From Mactromeris polynyma (lineage: Eukaryota > Mollusca > Bivalvia > Venerida > Mactridae), in NCBI GenBank assembly GCA_032209605.1, contig JASFXZ010000012.1:4960001-5024000 (forward strand): a stretch of 64,000 nt of DNA, written 5' to 3'. The notes under the pieces are model-generated. The model saw only the letters and a list, made by a program, of their open reading frames with translations. It was not told the DNA's origin and did no database searches. The position numbers and the translations under genes are program-made. This document shows, one piece after another, positions 1-11,040 of the stretch (within the stretch, counting starts at the first letter, position 1; every line of letters begins with the position of its first letter).

Positions 1-1378
1 TAAATTCATAGCGAGCCGGCTAAAAAAAATCAATAATTCGCTACAATACCTGTTCAAATATCGGTATGTGAAATTTTGTGTGAATACATGCATTATTAGA
101 AAAATAATAATACAATATAAACTGGCTGATTAGGAATTTTGTTGAGTGTATAGGTATTGGTACATAATTTAAGATAATTTTACTACCTGTGCCTTAATTT
201 TCAATTGGGAAAGTAGGCGCGATGAAATCCCAAATTTAGGAAAATAAGTTAATGATTGTTTTGCTTATAAAAATAACTTTTCAGCTGTGGCTGGTACGTG
301 TTTGTTACTTTGTTATATATATATATAAGGTGATGTAAGAGCAAAGATTCTTTTATAGAAGGTTAAATACACAAAAACATGACTTAGAGGGGGAAATTGA
401 ACAAAGAATTAGGGAAAAAATGATGTTTTTTTGGGGGGAAAATTGACACTTTTTGATAAGGGGAATTAAACAGCCTATATTTTGCAGTAAAATTAACATA
501 AAAACTCAGGGCATATAGTCAAGCGAATTGTGAGAATGACCTAAACTTAATAGGTTTTTGTCATCAGTTTAAACATGTAATCCCATTTCAGTGTTGTTGT
601 TTTATTTCACTAAAATTATAATCATGTTACTTAGATGATATCATATAACACTGCCAGTGTCCTGTATCAGTGTTTAATCTGTTGAGTTGGTAAGTTTTTA
701 TCTTATGTATACATTTACATAATACATAATTTCTTGCAAAGCCCTAAAATTTACTCTTCAGTGAAACTCAGGTTACGTATATTATTATAAAGTTCTATGT
801 TTTCATGACATGTAAACATGTTGCTTTGCCAGGTTGTTAGAACTCTGTCTGGAGAAAATATACCTGCTGCAAACATAATTTTCTGTTCATAATCCTACAT
901 GATATTCCTGGGGTATACTTAAGTATGCACCTGTATTCTATCGGAAAGCTACAGGAGTCAATTATTAGCTAGCAATCTGTAGAGATATTTCGATACTACA
1001 CATTGTAACTGAAATAACACACCTTGAGCTGAAATAAACCTTCCTCTTTATCTCTTTGTCTGTATAGAAACTGATTTATTTTTTTATATTTTTTTTCCAG
1101 ATCATTTTAAGGAAAGTCAAATTTTAATGTTTACTGCAGGAAGTTTATTTGTCTGAAGTGATGTACTTATAAATGTCTTTGTTGATGTTCTCTGTAATGT
1201 TTGATATTAGTTTGGACATGTTCGCTGTGTGATTTCGATCATTATATAAATGCTGCTTATAACATTTAAAAAATATTGGTTCCATTTCCAAACCACCGAA
1301 ATTGGTCTGACTCAAGTAAAATGTATCGTTTAAATAGCTCTAGATTTATTTCTTGTGTAAAAATTATAACGTTACAGT
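1..1378. other. Intergenic, no gene seen
   Basis: AT-rich sequence with short homopolymers and a small TA dinucleotide run near 315-327. No open frame with splice sites or a recognisable domain was found on either strand. Confidence 0.5.
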
Positions 1379-1715
1379 GCTCTAGAAATCCACCAGGCTG
1401 ACATCCCAGAATGAATCGGGGTTCCAACAGTCGAGTTGAAGTTAGTCCCGGAAAAGTCTCCGCCAGTTTTTAAAGCTAACCAACATCAGCAATTGTTTAG
1501 TTGTAAGTCAACCCTTAGAATCCAACATTAACACATACATATCATTATCAATTTTAGATTGTGTAGCCGTTGCTGTGTTACATATGTTTATTTGTTACTA
1601 ATTTGACCAATATTCTCAGACAACTACCCCCTCCTATAATGTTGAACATGTCAAATTTTACATTTCCATTAGTCCGGGACAAGTGTCTTTAAAAAAGATA
1701 CTAGAGCCCTGAAAA
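1379..1715 (+). repeat. Dispersed repeat family A, copy 1
   Basis: This stretch is clearly similar along its length to 60112-60432. Shared landmarks are GCTCTAGAAATCCAC at the left, AAAGCTAACCAACA in the middle and GTCAAATTTTACATTTCCA near the right. The left end (GGGCTCTAG in copy 2) and the right end (CTAGAGCCC here) are weakly inverted, which suggests a non-autonomous DNA element. No coding capacity. Confidence 0.7.
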
Positions 1716-3299
1716 ATATATAAAAAATATTTACCTACATTCCCACCCAATAAATGGGGGGGGGGGTGTATTGCCAAAACAAACAAGAATGACCTGCTCC
1801 ATGGACTCCATCTCATATTTCTCTGCATGTGATAGCAAATGCATCAATTGAATGATTCAAATGTTGTCTGTTTGGTTAACACTGATTTTTTGATAGGTGT
1901 ACAATTCGGTGTCACTAAAATTTACTACTTTTCAAAATTCTTATTAAAACATTTATTATTGCCAAGTCTTTGCTTAGGTCCAAAATTAATGAAATCTAAA
2001 ATATGTCAAATCATTTTTTGAATTTTTTTTTGTAAATTTGCTTGGTGATATTGTCTGTGGACCATGGTAGATGGTTTGAATTTGAGCTCTGAGAAATTGA
2101 AGGGAAGTATACAATAGAAATGAAGATTTTTTGTTTCTTTATTCTAATAATTATCAGTATTCTGTCTGTATTTGCTGATAAGAGTATAAAGGTGTACCAA
2201 GTACAATGTACGTTAACAACAGTCATGACATGAGACTGAGGTCATCTGTATGTATACCTTAGGTATTACAATTACAGTGTTGGGTATAAATTACTCATTG
2301 TGAGTGAGTCAATTTGTTGGCTGCATACCCAAGTTTCCTGGAATCATCATAATAAATGTTATACTCTTTTGTTTTCCCCTCAGTTTGTTCATGTAGGTTT
2401 GGTGCCTGTTTTGACTCACTCACCGTGGCTTTTATCAGTCAGTCTGTACTGATTCCACTTGTAGCTTTGCTAATGGTGTGGATGTATGCACTGCAATACC
2501 TTCCAATGAATAATGGTTATGGCTTAAAATGTCTGTTTCTGGTAACCTGTCACTGACCTTAATGCTCCCCCCCCCCCCCCCCCGAAGCGCTAATTTTTTT
2601 ACAGCTAAAAAGTGTGAAAGTCACAAATCAGGGACATAGATTCCTATAGGCTGTGCATGTACACTTTTTCTCAAAAAAAAATTAAATCGCTGTTTTTGCT
2701 GTTATTGTAAGCATATTTAACGGAACAAAATATATACACCAAAACGCATCTCTTGACAATTTAGCTACAAAATCTTTTTCAGGGAACCATGCCAACAGAT
2801 CCCCTAAAGCTAAACCTGCACATCGATTTCAGCTAAGCTACGTCCCTGCATGTAGCAATATCTATCCTCATACAAATGTATGAAAAAAAGATGTATACAT
2901 TTTTGTATTTATATATATGTGGAAATACATCCTTACAATTTCTTTCCTACTGACATAAATGTTTTCAGCGTGTTACTTAAGAAGCAGACATTGTTTTCAG
3001 GGCCTTAATTATACCTTGTTTGCTAGAGTAAGATAGAGAATAAATACAATTTGGATGAAATTGAATTAACTGATAACATATTTTACTAGTTAAACTAGAA
3101 TTTAATGTTTTTGAACTGAATTGTTTTAAGTGTTGCACTGGTATCTGCTTCCACAATATTTATTGATTTGCTGTTTTTTAATTAATCTTTATGTCATAAA
3201 TTCAAAGGTAAATTCACCAGTTTTTGGAATTGTTTGTTTTTGTACTTTTCCTTGAACTTGAATAATGCGCAGAAACATTGCTATGTGATAATTATTATA
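1716..3299. other. Intergenic, no gene seen
   Basis: Holds a G-run near 1758 and a C-run near 2567-2583. Short open frames in this stretch have neither protein-like composition nor splice context. Confidence 0.45.
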
Positions 3300-3740
3300 C
3301 ACCTGGTGTTCAAAGAACGGGACGTATTATGGGAACACACGTGGCGGGCTGTCGGGCGGCGTCCACATGTTGTCAGCTCTCTATGTCAAAGAGTTTTCAT
3401 CCGATCTTTACCAAACTTGGTGAAAATGTTTGTGGGCATAATTTCTCGGCCAAGTAAGATAACCAGCCACATCGCCCCCGGCACTTCTGAATTATGGCCC
3501 TTGAATTATCCAAAATTGGTCAAATTAGCCTTGTCCGCTCTTTAAGTCTGAGAGTTTTCATCTGATCTTTACCAAACTTGGTGAAAATGTTTGTGGGCAT
3601 AATATCTCAGCCATATCGCTCAGGTCACTCGGGAGTTATCACTCTTTGATTTTAGAAATTACCTAAAATTTGTCTTGTTTTAACTCGGAGCTCTAACTTA
3701 TGACGGGTGTATTTTGTGACAGTTTGCCACTCTTGTATTC
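3300..3740 (+). repeat. Dispersed repeat with an internal duplication
   Basis: Two internal blocks about 160 bp apart (starting near 3391 and 3551) share a nearly identical segment containing TTACCAAACTTGGTGAAAAT and GTTTGTGGGCATAAT. The relatively GC-rich block contrasts with its AT-rich flanks. Sequences of this style are common in bivalve genomes, but that is general knowledge and not a match made here. A 103-codon open frame across it looks like a chance ORF. Confidence 0.5.
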
Positions 3741-4049
3741 TAATGTATTTATACCATGTATATTAAAATAAAATTAACGATTTCCTGCTTTTATTTGATC
3801 CAACTAATGAAGGAAGTATTAAATACAGGAGAGAGGGGGATAACCAGATAGCTATATGCAGGGATTTCCCTGACGCAGAAATCTTGAGTCCCTGAATCCC
3901 TTTTCTTTATTCTAGGAACTCCCATTTTCCACTTACTGTGCATCTCTGTGACCCCTAAATAAACTTTTGTCAAGTATTACTATAAACTGCATATCTGGGA
4001 CCCTACAAATTAACTAAGAACCCCCAATTTGTAAAAAACGAGGGTCCAT

Positions 4050-4182
4050 GGCCATGGCCGTAAATTGCCTCCCTTGAAAAAAATTTTGGACCCTTTTTAG
4101 ACAAAAAATGATTTTTTTTCAGCCCGCAATAGGAGGCAACTGCCTACATGCCTCCATGTAATTTACGGCCCTGATGGCTTCA
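4050..4182. repeat. Small foldback element
   Basis: GGCCGTAAATT near 4057 is mirrored by AATTTACGGCC near 4160. The inner arms also pair partly: GCCTCCC on the left, GGAGGCA on the right. About 130 bp, non-coding, MITE-like. Confidence 0.55.
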
Positions 4183-4464
4183 TGGCGTTCCATAATGTGA
4201 ATAAAGTTTAAAAGTCTTTGTTTGGCATTTTGATAGTCTAAACTGCTGTCTCATGTACATTGATGTGGTTCATAATAAATATGATTGTCGGCAAAATAAT
4301 GATTTACATGGGATTCACGACACTTGGTCATATGGGCTGCGGATGTCCTTAAAAGTATTAAAAAGGGGTCAGTTTGTTTGTATAATATTCAAAAATAAAT
4401 AACAAAACAGGTAACTGAAAATAATAAGCCAGTGATTTTTGTGCATTTTCATTGAACACAAGTA

Positions 4465-4711
4465 CACCGAACAGCAATATAAACGCAACGGTTGGGGAAA
4501 CACATATAATTCGAAAATAAACAATTCAAATGATGAATAACGAGTTTATTTCATTTCATTGGTACCTTACCTACATACTGTGTAAATTTCATTAAAATAT
4601 ATCAACAAATAACCCCGATTTCATTATGTCAAAGTTCATTACCCACAAGTTCAATTTTCACACATTGTCAATATCTCGTGTATCCTCTATTTGCCTGAAT
4701 ACAAGCAACGC
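4465..4711. repeat. Left terminal inverted repeat of the Tc1-like element
   Basis: Pairs with 6894-7140 with only scattered mismatches. Its inner 44 bases are also the last codons of the transposase (ending GYTRY, then a stop), so coding sequence lies inside the repeat. Confidence 0.9.
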
Positions 4712-4899
4712 ATCTACGTCTCATGGAGCCAATTACCTTCGCGATATCGTTCTGTGGAATATTGTTCCACTCTTGGACAAGAGCCTGACGTAACTGTTGA
4801 AGGTTGTTCGGTTGTGGTTGACGTGCATACACCCGTGTTTTGAGCTCCGCCCAGATGTTCTCTATCGGTGCCAGGTCTGGCGACAAGGACGGCCAGTCC
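4668..4899 (-). pseudogene. Tc1-like transposase, C-terminal fragment
   Basis: Read on the minus strand, this part continues the DDE_3 catalytic domain interrupted at 4899/5617. It contains DWPSLSPDLAPIENIW; the glutamate in IEN is the third catalytic acidic residue of Tc1 transposases. It then runs to a stop at 4668 within the terminal repeat. Rejoining it conceptually with the upstream part places 34 residues between the second Asp and the Glu, i.e. DD34E. Confidence 0.88.
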
Positions 4900-5616
4900 T
4901 GGGGTGCGTTTTATCAAATATTAGCGATGCGATGTCATAAAATCGCAGATCGCTTTCATTTGCGAGTTCATTTGCGATTACCGCTATTTGCGTTTTATCA
5001 ACACCATCGCAAGTCAATTAAAGCCGATCGCAAAATTCCTTTTCGCCACTTAGAAAAAGGAGACACCGTCTCCTAAATGACGTCACAGAGCGCACCTGTT
5101 TTCGCATTATGTCAAACAGACATGTCGAGAAGCTCGAATTTTACACTTGTAGAGCTTTCAACCACTCCTCTGACATTACAGAGATGAAAAACGCCGTGTT
5201 GACGGCTGCTTCTCACAAGATGGCCTCTCAACTCCCCGCCCAACTACGTCATCTCCCGCGGTTTTTGCATAGATAAAACCCACATGAACCGTTCTGTGAC
5301 TAAGACCGGAATCCAAGGTCACTACAATTTTGTAAACAAATGTTATTTGTGAATGCTCCCCCTTTGCAAAAATTTGCATGCGAGTTATTCGCTTACTGTT
5401 TACTTTTAACACTTATCATTTTTATGATTACATGTATGTCGGTCATTTTTGCGATGAAATCAGTGGTTTGCGAGTGCCAGAACCCAGTCGCTAATATTTG
5501 CGATTTTAGACAGGCTAACAGGTGCCCTCGCAACTTTGCGAATTTTAATAAAACGCGATTTGCGATTTTGCGATTATCAGCTGCGATTTGCGATGCGACT
5601 GTTGATAAAACGCCCC
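4900..5616. mobile_element. Nested MITE inside the transposase
   Basis: Starts TGGGGTGCGTTTTATCAA and ends TTGATAAAACGCCCC, an imperfect inverted pair. Both ends continue with GCGAT-rich subterminal repeats (GCGATGCGATG, TTTGCGAT). It interrupts the DWP codons of the transposase, so it inserted after the host element. The flanks allow at most a 2-bp duplication (CC). About 717 bp with no coding capacity. The superfamily cannot be assigned from the ends alone. Confidence 0.8.
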
Positions 5617-6127
5617 CCAGGACATTAACATTATTGTTTCCTAGAAAGTTAGTTGTTAGATTCGCCGTGTGAGGTCTTGCATTATCATGCTGGTATATGC
5701 CACTGCGTAGGTTCTGTCGCATATACGGGATCACTTCCGGTTGCAGAACGTCATTTACGTACCTATGGGTGTTGACGTTGCCGTTGAGAATTAATAGATT
5801 AGTACGTCCAAATTGGGACATACCAGCCCAGATGTGCACGCTTCCACCACCCCACCGGTCATCCTCTGTACACACTAATCTGCTACTCGCTCACCACGTG
5901 CGCGCCTTACACGTACACGTCCATCCAGCCGGTTGACGTTGACCTTGGATTCGTCCGAAAATAGCACTTGACCCCATTGCCTGTGGGTAAATCGTAGATG
6001 TCTCGTAGCCCAGTTTAAACGCCCCTGCCGATGTCTAGCAGTGAGAATCAATCCTTTCTTCAGGCGTCTAGCCTTGAAACCAATAGCATATAGCCGACGG
6101 CGTATCGTATCAGCGCTGACGTTACGT
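5617..6127 (-). pseudogene. Tc1-like transposase, exon 2 (central part)
   Basis: Minus strand. Begins after an acceptor AG at 6129-6128 with GRNVSADTIRRRL, typical of the second DNA-binding helix region. It then gives LFSDESK (first catalytic Asp), WGGGSVHIWAGM, and HDNARPHTA (second catalytic Asp). A one-base loss near 5876-5880 puts a TAG in frame after ERVAD and shifts into the WGGG frame, so the copy cannot make a full enzyme. The family cuts and pastes DNA at TA sites. The nested MITE ends this segment. Confidence 0.88.
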
Positions 6128-6350
6128 CTACAATGAACAAATATGCAATTAGTACAAGTACATGCACATTACGTTATGTGTATCATTGTATGAAGTAGTG
6201 CACCGAATCGCATATGAAATATTATTAATATGACTTCATTGCGTTATTTGTTTAATTGATACCAACAAGGTTGATACATATAACTGGTTATTTATTTAAA
6301 ATAAAGAATGATTGCAATGTTAATGTTTTGTACATGTATATGAGACTCAC
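6128..6350 (-). other. Intron-like segment in the Tc1-like transposase
   Basis: On the minus strand it starts GTGAGT (6350) and ends TTGTTCATTGTAG (6128). Removing it joins TIRING to RNVSADTIR without changing frame (phase 2), exactly as in unbroken Tc1 transposases. It is 223 bp. Most Tc1 transposases lack introns, so this is either a real intron of this lineage or an insertion that looks like one. Confidence 0.75.
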
Positions 6351-6627
6351 CCATTAATCCGAATAGTATTCCTGGCGGTAGTTGTGGCTTTGAGGAATCT
6401 GTCCTGACGGTGGGCAGTTTGCACCTGTGCGACTTGTGCCGGTGTTGTCACTTTGGGACGTCCTGTCCTTGGTCGATCCTGAACTTTACCAGTTTGTAAT
6501 ACACGTTGATGGAGTCTTACAATCGTCGAAGCATGACAACCTAATGCTACAGCTATACGTCTCGTGGACATTCCGGCATGTAGCATTCCGACAGCCTGAT
6601 TTCGCAAATTATCCGAAGTCGTGGCAT
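6351..6627 (-). pseudogene. Tc1-like transposase, exon 1 (DNA-binding domain)
   Basis: Minus strand. Encodes a helix-turn-helix region (RNQAVGMLHAGMSTRRIA, then GCHASTIVRLHQR), followed by GRP-type residues (RPRTGRPKVTT), the AT-hook-like motif of Tc1 transposases. The likely ATG is at 6627-6625 (MPRL) but is out of frame with the rest by one base, a second inactivating lesion. The donor GTGAGT follows directly. Confidence 0.82.
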
Positions 6628-6893
6628 TGCAAAAGACTATTTATGTCATCTAAAAATCTTTTGGGGTGTTTTTTTAATTGTTACATCGTAACAGGTCACG
6701 AAATAAGCGATTTTTTAAAAATCATTTACTTTCTTTCAGCGCGCACGTGCAAAACGTGCTTTTCGTATTGTTGACAGTCAGGTGTCACGGTACGATGATT
6801 TCAATAAATTTTAGTGGCATAGTAAAACTTTACATTGTATAAATACGTTTGGGTTGGTAAAATATATTTACGGTGGAAATATTAAAAAAACAA

Positions 6894-7140
6894 GCGTTGC
6901 TTGTATTCAGGCCAATGGAGGATACACGAGATATTGACAATGTGTGAAAATTGAACTTGTGGGTAATGAACTTTGACATAATGAAATCGGGGTTATTTGT
7001 TGATATATTTTAATGAAATTTACACAGTATGTAGGTAAGGTACAAATGAAATGAAATAAACTCGTTATTCATCATTTGAATTGTTTATTTTCGAATTATA
7101 TGTGTTTCCCCAACCGTTGCGTTTATATTGCTGTTCGGTG
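6894..7140. repeat. Right terminal inverted repeat of the Tc1-like element
   Basis: Inverse complement of 4465-4711. On the + strand its inner end reads CIQANGGYTRY and a stop, a second copy of the transposase C-terminus that is not attached to any transposase body. Confidence 0.9.
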
Positions 7141-7142
7141 TA

Positions 7143-7873
7143 TAATTTAATGGAGGTGTTGTATTTGTCTGCCGATCAAAATATATTTATTAATTTATTG
7201 TTGTGAAAAGATTGTGCATGTTTTATTTCTTGATTGCTTCACTTGTGGCAAATATTGATTATACCAATTAACTTTACTGTCCCGAGTGTTAATTGCATGT
7301 ATTTCTATCACTTGATCTCTTAATGAAGCTTATTTCTTTTGATTTGAAGAATAGTTTTGTTTTGAATAATTTTGGATGGTTATTTAACTTGTCTGTGGGT
7401 TGAAAGTTCATAACCTTTTATATTGAAGTTTTTTGAACTTGATAACACAGTATTTGGCTGGAGTTTTAGTACATTTTGTCAATAGGTTACAGAATAATTA
7501 ATTCAGTATGTGCTGTACCAGGGATGGGAATTGTGGTTTATCTTATACTAAATAATATCCCTATGAAATTTTTTCTGCTTACCACAAACAAAACTTTTAG
7601 GCTGATAGTTTCTTTATGATAGGTATATATGGTGCTTGTGTTTATTTTTCTCCGAGTTGGTATGTAAGGTAATTCTGCAGGTTCTAAGTTGTGATGTGTA
7701 GATAGGCCGAGAGCAATTCTCACAGACTTGTAAATCTCATGTACTGGCTTCCAGGTAACTGGATGGAAAATATGTTTTTGCTGAGGATAATGTTGCTTGG
7801 ATGAGAATTTTCTGTGTACGCGTGTGTTTTAAATATGTGTTAATGGATTAAAGTTTTGTATTGCCGTGTTGTG
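7143..7873. other. Upstream region of the Neuralized gene
   Basis: No open frame of interest. It should include the promoter or 5' untranslated region of the Neuralized gene if exon 1 is right, but no clear TATA box or other core element could be fixed. Confidence 0.3.
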
Positions 7874-8048
7874 ATGGGTATTTACAGTCTGGAAAGTGTT
7901 GTACTCGATAAAATGACTTATTCCAAACGTCGCAATTCCTGTCCACCTCAAGCATTTGGTTATGCCAATGGACAAGATTGGCAAAGTTTGCTTGCACAAC
8001 ATGGCAGATTTCTGCAGAATTCTGTATGGAATAATCATTTATACAGCA
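7874..8048 (+). CDS. NEURL1: Neuralized, exon 1 (N-terminus, predicted)
   Basis: Open frame from the first in-frame ATG after a stop at 7841. It runs into a strong donor (GTAAGT at 8049) and leaves one base (phase 1), which is what exon 2 at 26299 needs. The peptide is basic and Ser/Gln-rich, starts MGIYSLESVV and contains KRRNSCPPQ. Another in-frame ATG at 7913 (MTYSKRR) could be the start. A glycine at position 2 recalls the myristoylated N-termini of vertebrate Neuralized proteins, but the following residues are not an ideal site. Assignment rests on phase, donor strength and protein-like sequence; the intron to exon 2 is about 18 kb, so a missed small exon is possible. Confidence 0.5.
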
Positions 8049-8690
8049 GTAAGTACAGACTGTAAAGAACAAAGATCTAAAATGTTGTTAATGTATTGCA
8101 TAGATATGCTAGACAATTTATCTAATTCCTCTTGAAGTAGTGTATTGTACTGTATTGTTATACCATTATTATCAGTTTCTTTGTGTCAAGGATGCCTCTA
8201 GAAATTGTGCCATGAAACTTGCGTAGGCAGCATTCTAAGTTGAATAGGTACAATTGGATGTGTTTCGACTGTACATACTTTTGCTTTAATTTTGTGGTAT
8301 GTATTAGTTAAATGACTTTGAACAAAGTTTACCAGAATTTACTCCCCTTCATTGATAAAATACTTCTTAATCATTTATATAAACGTAAAGAAAGCAATAC
8401 CATAACATTAGCACAAAAAGCTATGTGTGAGCTTTGTCAATTTGGTCTCTTTGTGCATTGAGATTCTTCTGTATTGGTCTATCAGGTATACATGATGGGT
8501 ATGGTGTTGTTGTGGATTTCGGTGCATTCTTGTTTCATTATATGAGTCTCTAACCTGTCAGTCAAAATTTAGCTATGACTAGTTACAGTTCTAATGTGTT
8601 GTGTAAGCCGTGGTTGTCATTGTACATGTCTTGTGTAATTTTAATATATATCATCAATAATTTTATGTTTATGGACAACTGTTATTATGT

Positions 8691-10313
8691 CAGTGGAGGG
8701 TGGCATCAGTACATCTACTGCCATGGTGGAAAGTGGCATCAGTTCATCTACTGCCATGGTGGAGGGTGGCATCAGTTCATCTACTGCCATGGTGGGGGGT
8801 GGCATCAGTACATCTACTGTCATGGTGGAGGGTGGCATCAGTTCATCTACTGCTATGGTGGAGAGTGGCATCTGTACATCTACTGCCATGGTGGAGAGTG
8901 GCATCAGTACATCTACTGCCATGGTGGAGTGTGGCATCAGTACATCTACTTCCATGGTGGAGGGTGGCATCAGTACATCTACTGCCATGGTGGAGAGTGG
9001 CATCTGTACATCTACTGCCATGGTGGAGAGTGGCATCAGTACATCTACTGCTATGGTGGAGAGTAGCATCAGTAAATCTACTGCCATGGTGGAGAGTGGG
9101 ATCAGTACATCTACTGCCATGGTGGAGAGTGGGATCAGTACATCTACTGCTATGGTGGAGAGTGGCATCAGTACATTACTGCCATGGTGTAGGGTGGCAT
9201 CAGTACATCTACTGCCATGGTGGAGAGTGGCATCAGTACATCTACTGCCATGGTGGAGTGTGGCATCAGTTCATCTACTGCCATGGTGGAGGGTGGCATC
9301 AGTACATCTACTGCCATGGTGGAGGGTGGCATCAGTACATCTACTGCCATGGTGGAGAGTGGCACCAGTACATCTACTGCCATGGTGGAGTGTGGCATCA
9401 GTACATATACTGCCATGATGGAAAGTGGCATCAGTACATCTACTGCCATGGTGGAGTGTGGCATCAGTACATCTACTGCCTTGGTGGAGAGCGGCATCAG
9501 TACATCTACTGCCATGGTGGAGAGTGGCATCAGTAAATCTCCTGCCATGGTGGAGAGTGGCATCAGTACATCTACTGCCATGGTGGAGAGCGGCATCAGT
9601 ACATCTACTGCCTTGGTGGAGAGCAGCATCAGTACATCTACTGCCATGGTGGAGAGTGGCATCAGTAAATCTCCTGCCATGGTGGAGAGCGGCATCAGTA
9701 CATCTACTGCCATGGTGGAGAGCGGCATCAGTACATCTACTGCCATGGTGGAGAGTGGCATCAGTACATATACTGCCATGGTGGAGTGTGGCATCAGTAC
9801 ATCTACTGCCATGGTGGAGAGCGGCATCAGTACATCTACTGCCATGGTGGAGAGCGGCATCAGTACATATACTGCCTTGGTGGAGTGTGGCATCAGTACA
9901 TCTACTGCCATGGTGGAGAGTGGCATCAGTAAATCTCCTGCCATGGTGGAGAGCGGCATCAGTACATATACTGCCATGATGGAAAGTGGCATCAGTACAT
10001 CTACTGCCATGGTGGAGAGTGGCATCAGTACATTTACTGCCATGGTGGAGAGTGGCATCAGTACATCTACTGCCATGGTGGAGAGTGGCATCAGTACATC
10101 TACTGCCATGGTGGAGAGTGGCATCAGTACATCTACTGCCTTGGTGGAGAGTGGCATCAGTAAATCTCCTGCCATGGTGGAGTGTGGCATCAGTACATCT
10201 ACTGCCATGGTGGAGAGTGGCATCAGTACATCTACTGCCATGGTGGAGAGTGGCATCAGTACATCTACTGCCATGGCGGAGAGTGGCATCAGTTAATCTA
10301 CTGCCTTGTTGGA
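8691..10313 (+). repeat. 33-bp minisatellite, about 49 units
   Basis: The unit reads about GTGGCATCAGTACATCTACT plus GCCATGGTGGAGA. The period is a multiple of three and the consensus lacks stops in most frames, so long ORFs appear on both strands, for example an 11-residue repeat MVESGISTSTA on + and LSTMAVDVLMP on -. A one-base loss near 9175 changes frame inside the array, and the flanks show no splice signals or domain. Non-coding DNA is the better reading. Confidence 0.9.
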
Positions 10314-10960
10314 GGGTCAATCAGAATATCCTCTGATATGGTCAAGAATAATAAAATATTTTCGATTTGGTTAATGGTGTTGTACTAAACATATTGTATT
10401 CATCTCATAAATCACAGTCTGTTTTTGAAATCTCAAAAGTTTGACTGATTGCATTACTGTTAAGTGTTTATATGGATGTGGGAATTTTGACACGGGTAAC
10501 CGCAGTATTGACTCTACAAGATTAACCCTCAATTGTTTGGTTCTTAATGTCTACTGTGCGTCCTTGCAATGATGAAAATAAGGTTGAATTCGGAAGGATG
10601 GGAGAAAACTAGCTTGACTGAGTTAATTACTAGATCTGTATCAATTACTTTATCTGTCCATGCCTACACTAGATTACACTGATTGATAACAACTGATACA
10701 AAACTGATGGAATCATGACTGTTCTCAAGTGCATTCAGTATAATGGAGAACTAGTAACCTAGCTTAGTGATGCCAAGATACACTGCTGTACTATGTCATG
10801 TTCTGCATCTTTACTTACTGATCGACTCTTGTCAATCTCAGTTGCTTCAGAAAATGCTCTTCAGAAAAATTTCATACTGATTGTAAAATATGTAAATTCA
10901 AGATTGTTGCGTACAAATAGTGTTGATTTGGTCTGAGGATTGAATTGTTATTAATCTAAA

Positions 10961-11040
10961 TACAGTATAAAACCTCACTTAAAGACCACCTTAATAATAA
11001 GACCACTTCGAAATTTGGAACACAATTTTCAAGTCCATTA
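10961..11040 (+). mobile_element. TA-type MITE (family B), left part
   Basis: Begins TACAGTATAAAACCTCACTT and AAAGACCACC, matching 15635 and 30725. The right half is missing and is replaced at once by the 41-bp tandem array, which starts within the element. Confidence 0.6.

Larger units (their letters stand above)
4465..7140 (-). mobile_element. Tc1/mariner-type transposon, inactive
   Basis: The element begins CACCGAACAGCAATATAAAC and ends with its inverse complement. It is flanked by TA on both sides (4463-4464 and 7141-7142), the Tc1/mariner target duplication. The terminal inverted repeats are about 247 bp (4465-4711 and 6894-7140), long for Tc1 elements. It carries a minus-strand transposase of the DD34E type, broken by frameshifts and by a nested element at about 4900-5616. 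Without that insertion it would be about 1.96 kb, close to the usual Tc1 size plus one intron. Confidence 0.92.

Noticed and set aside
8691..9536. Possible CRISPR array in the 33-bp repeats
   Set aside because: There are no spacers: units are contiguous tandem copies, and the context is a eukaryotic intron.
8575..10388. Long ORFs on both strands (up to 373 codons)
   Set aside because: They arise from a 33-bp tandem unit without stops in most frames. The array contains an internal frameshift and lacks splice sites or a domain.
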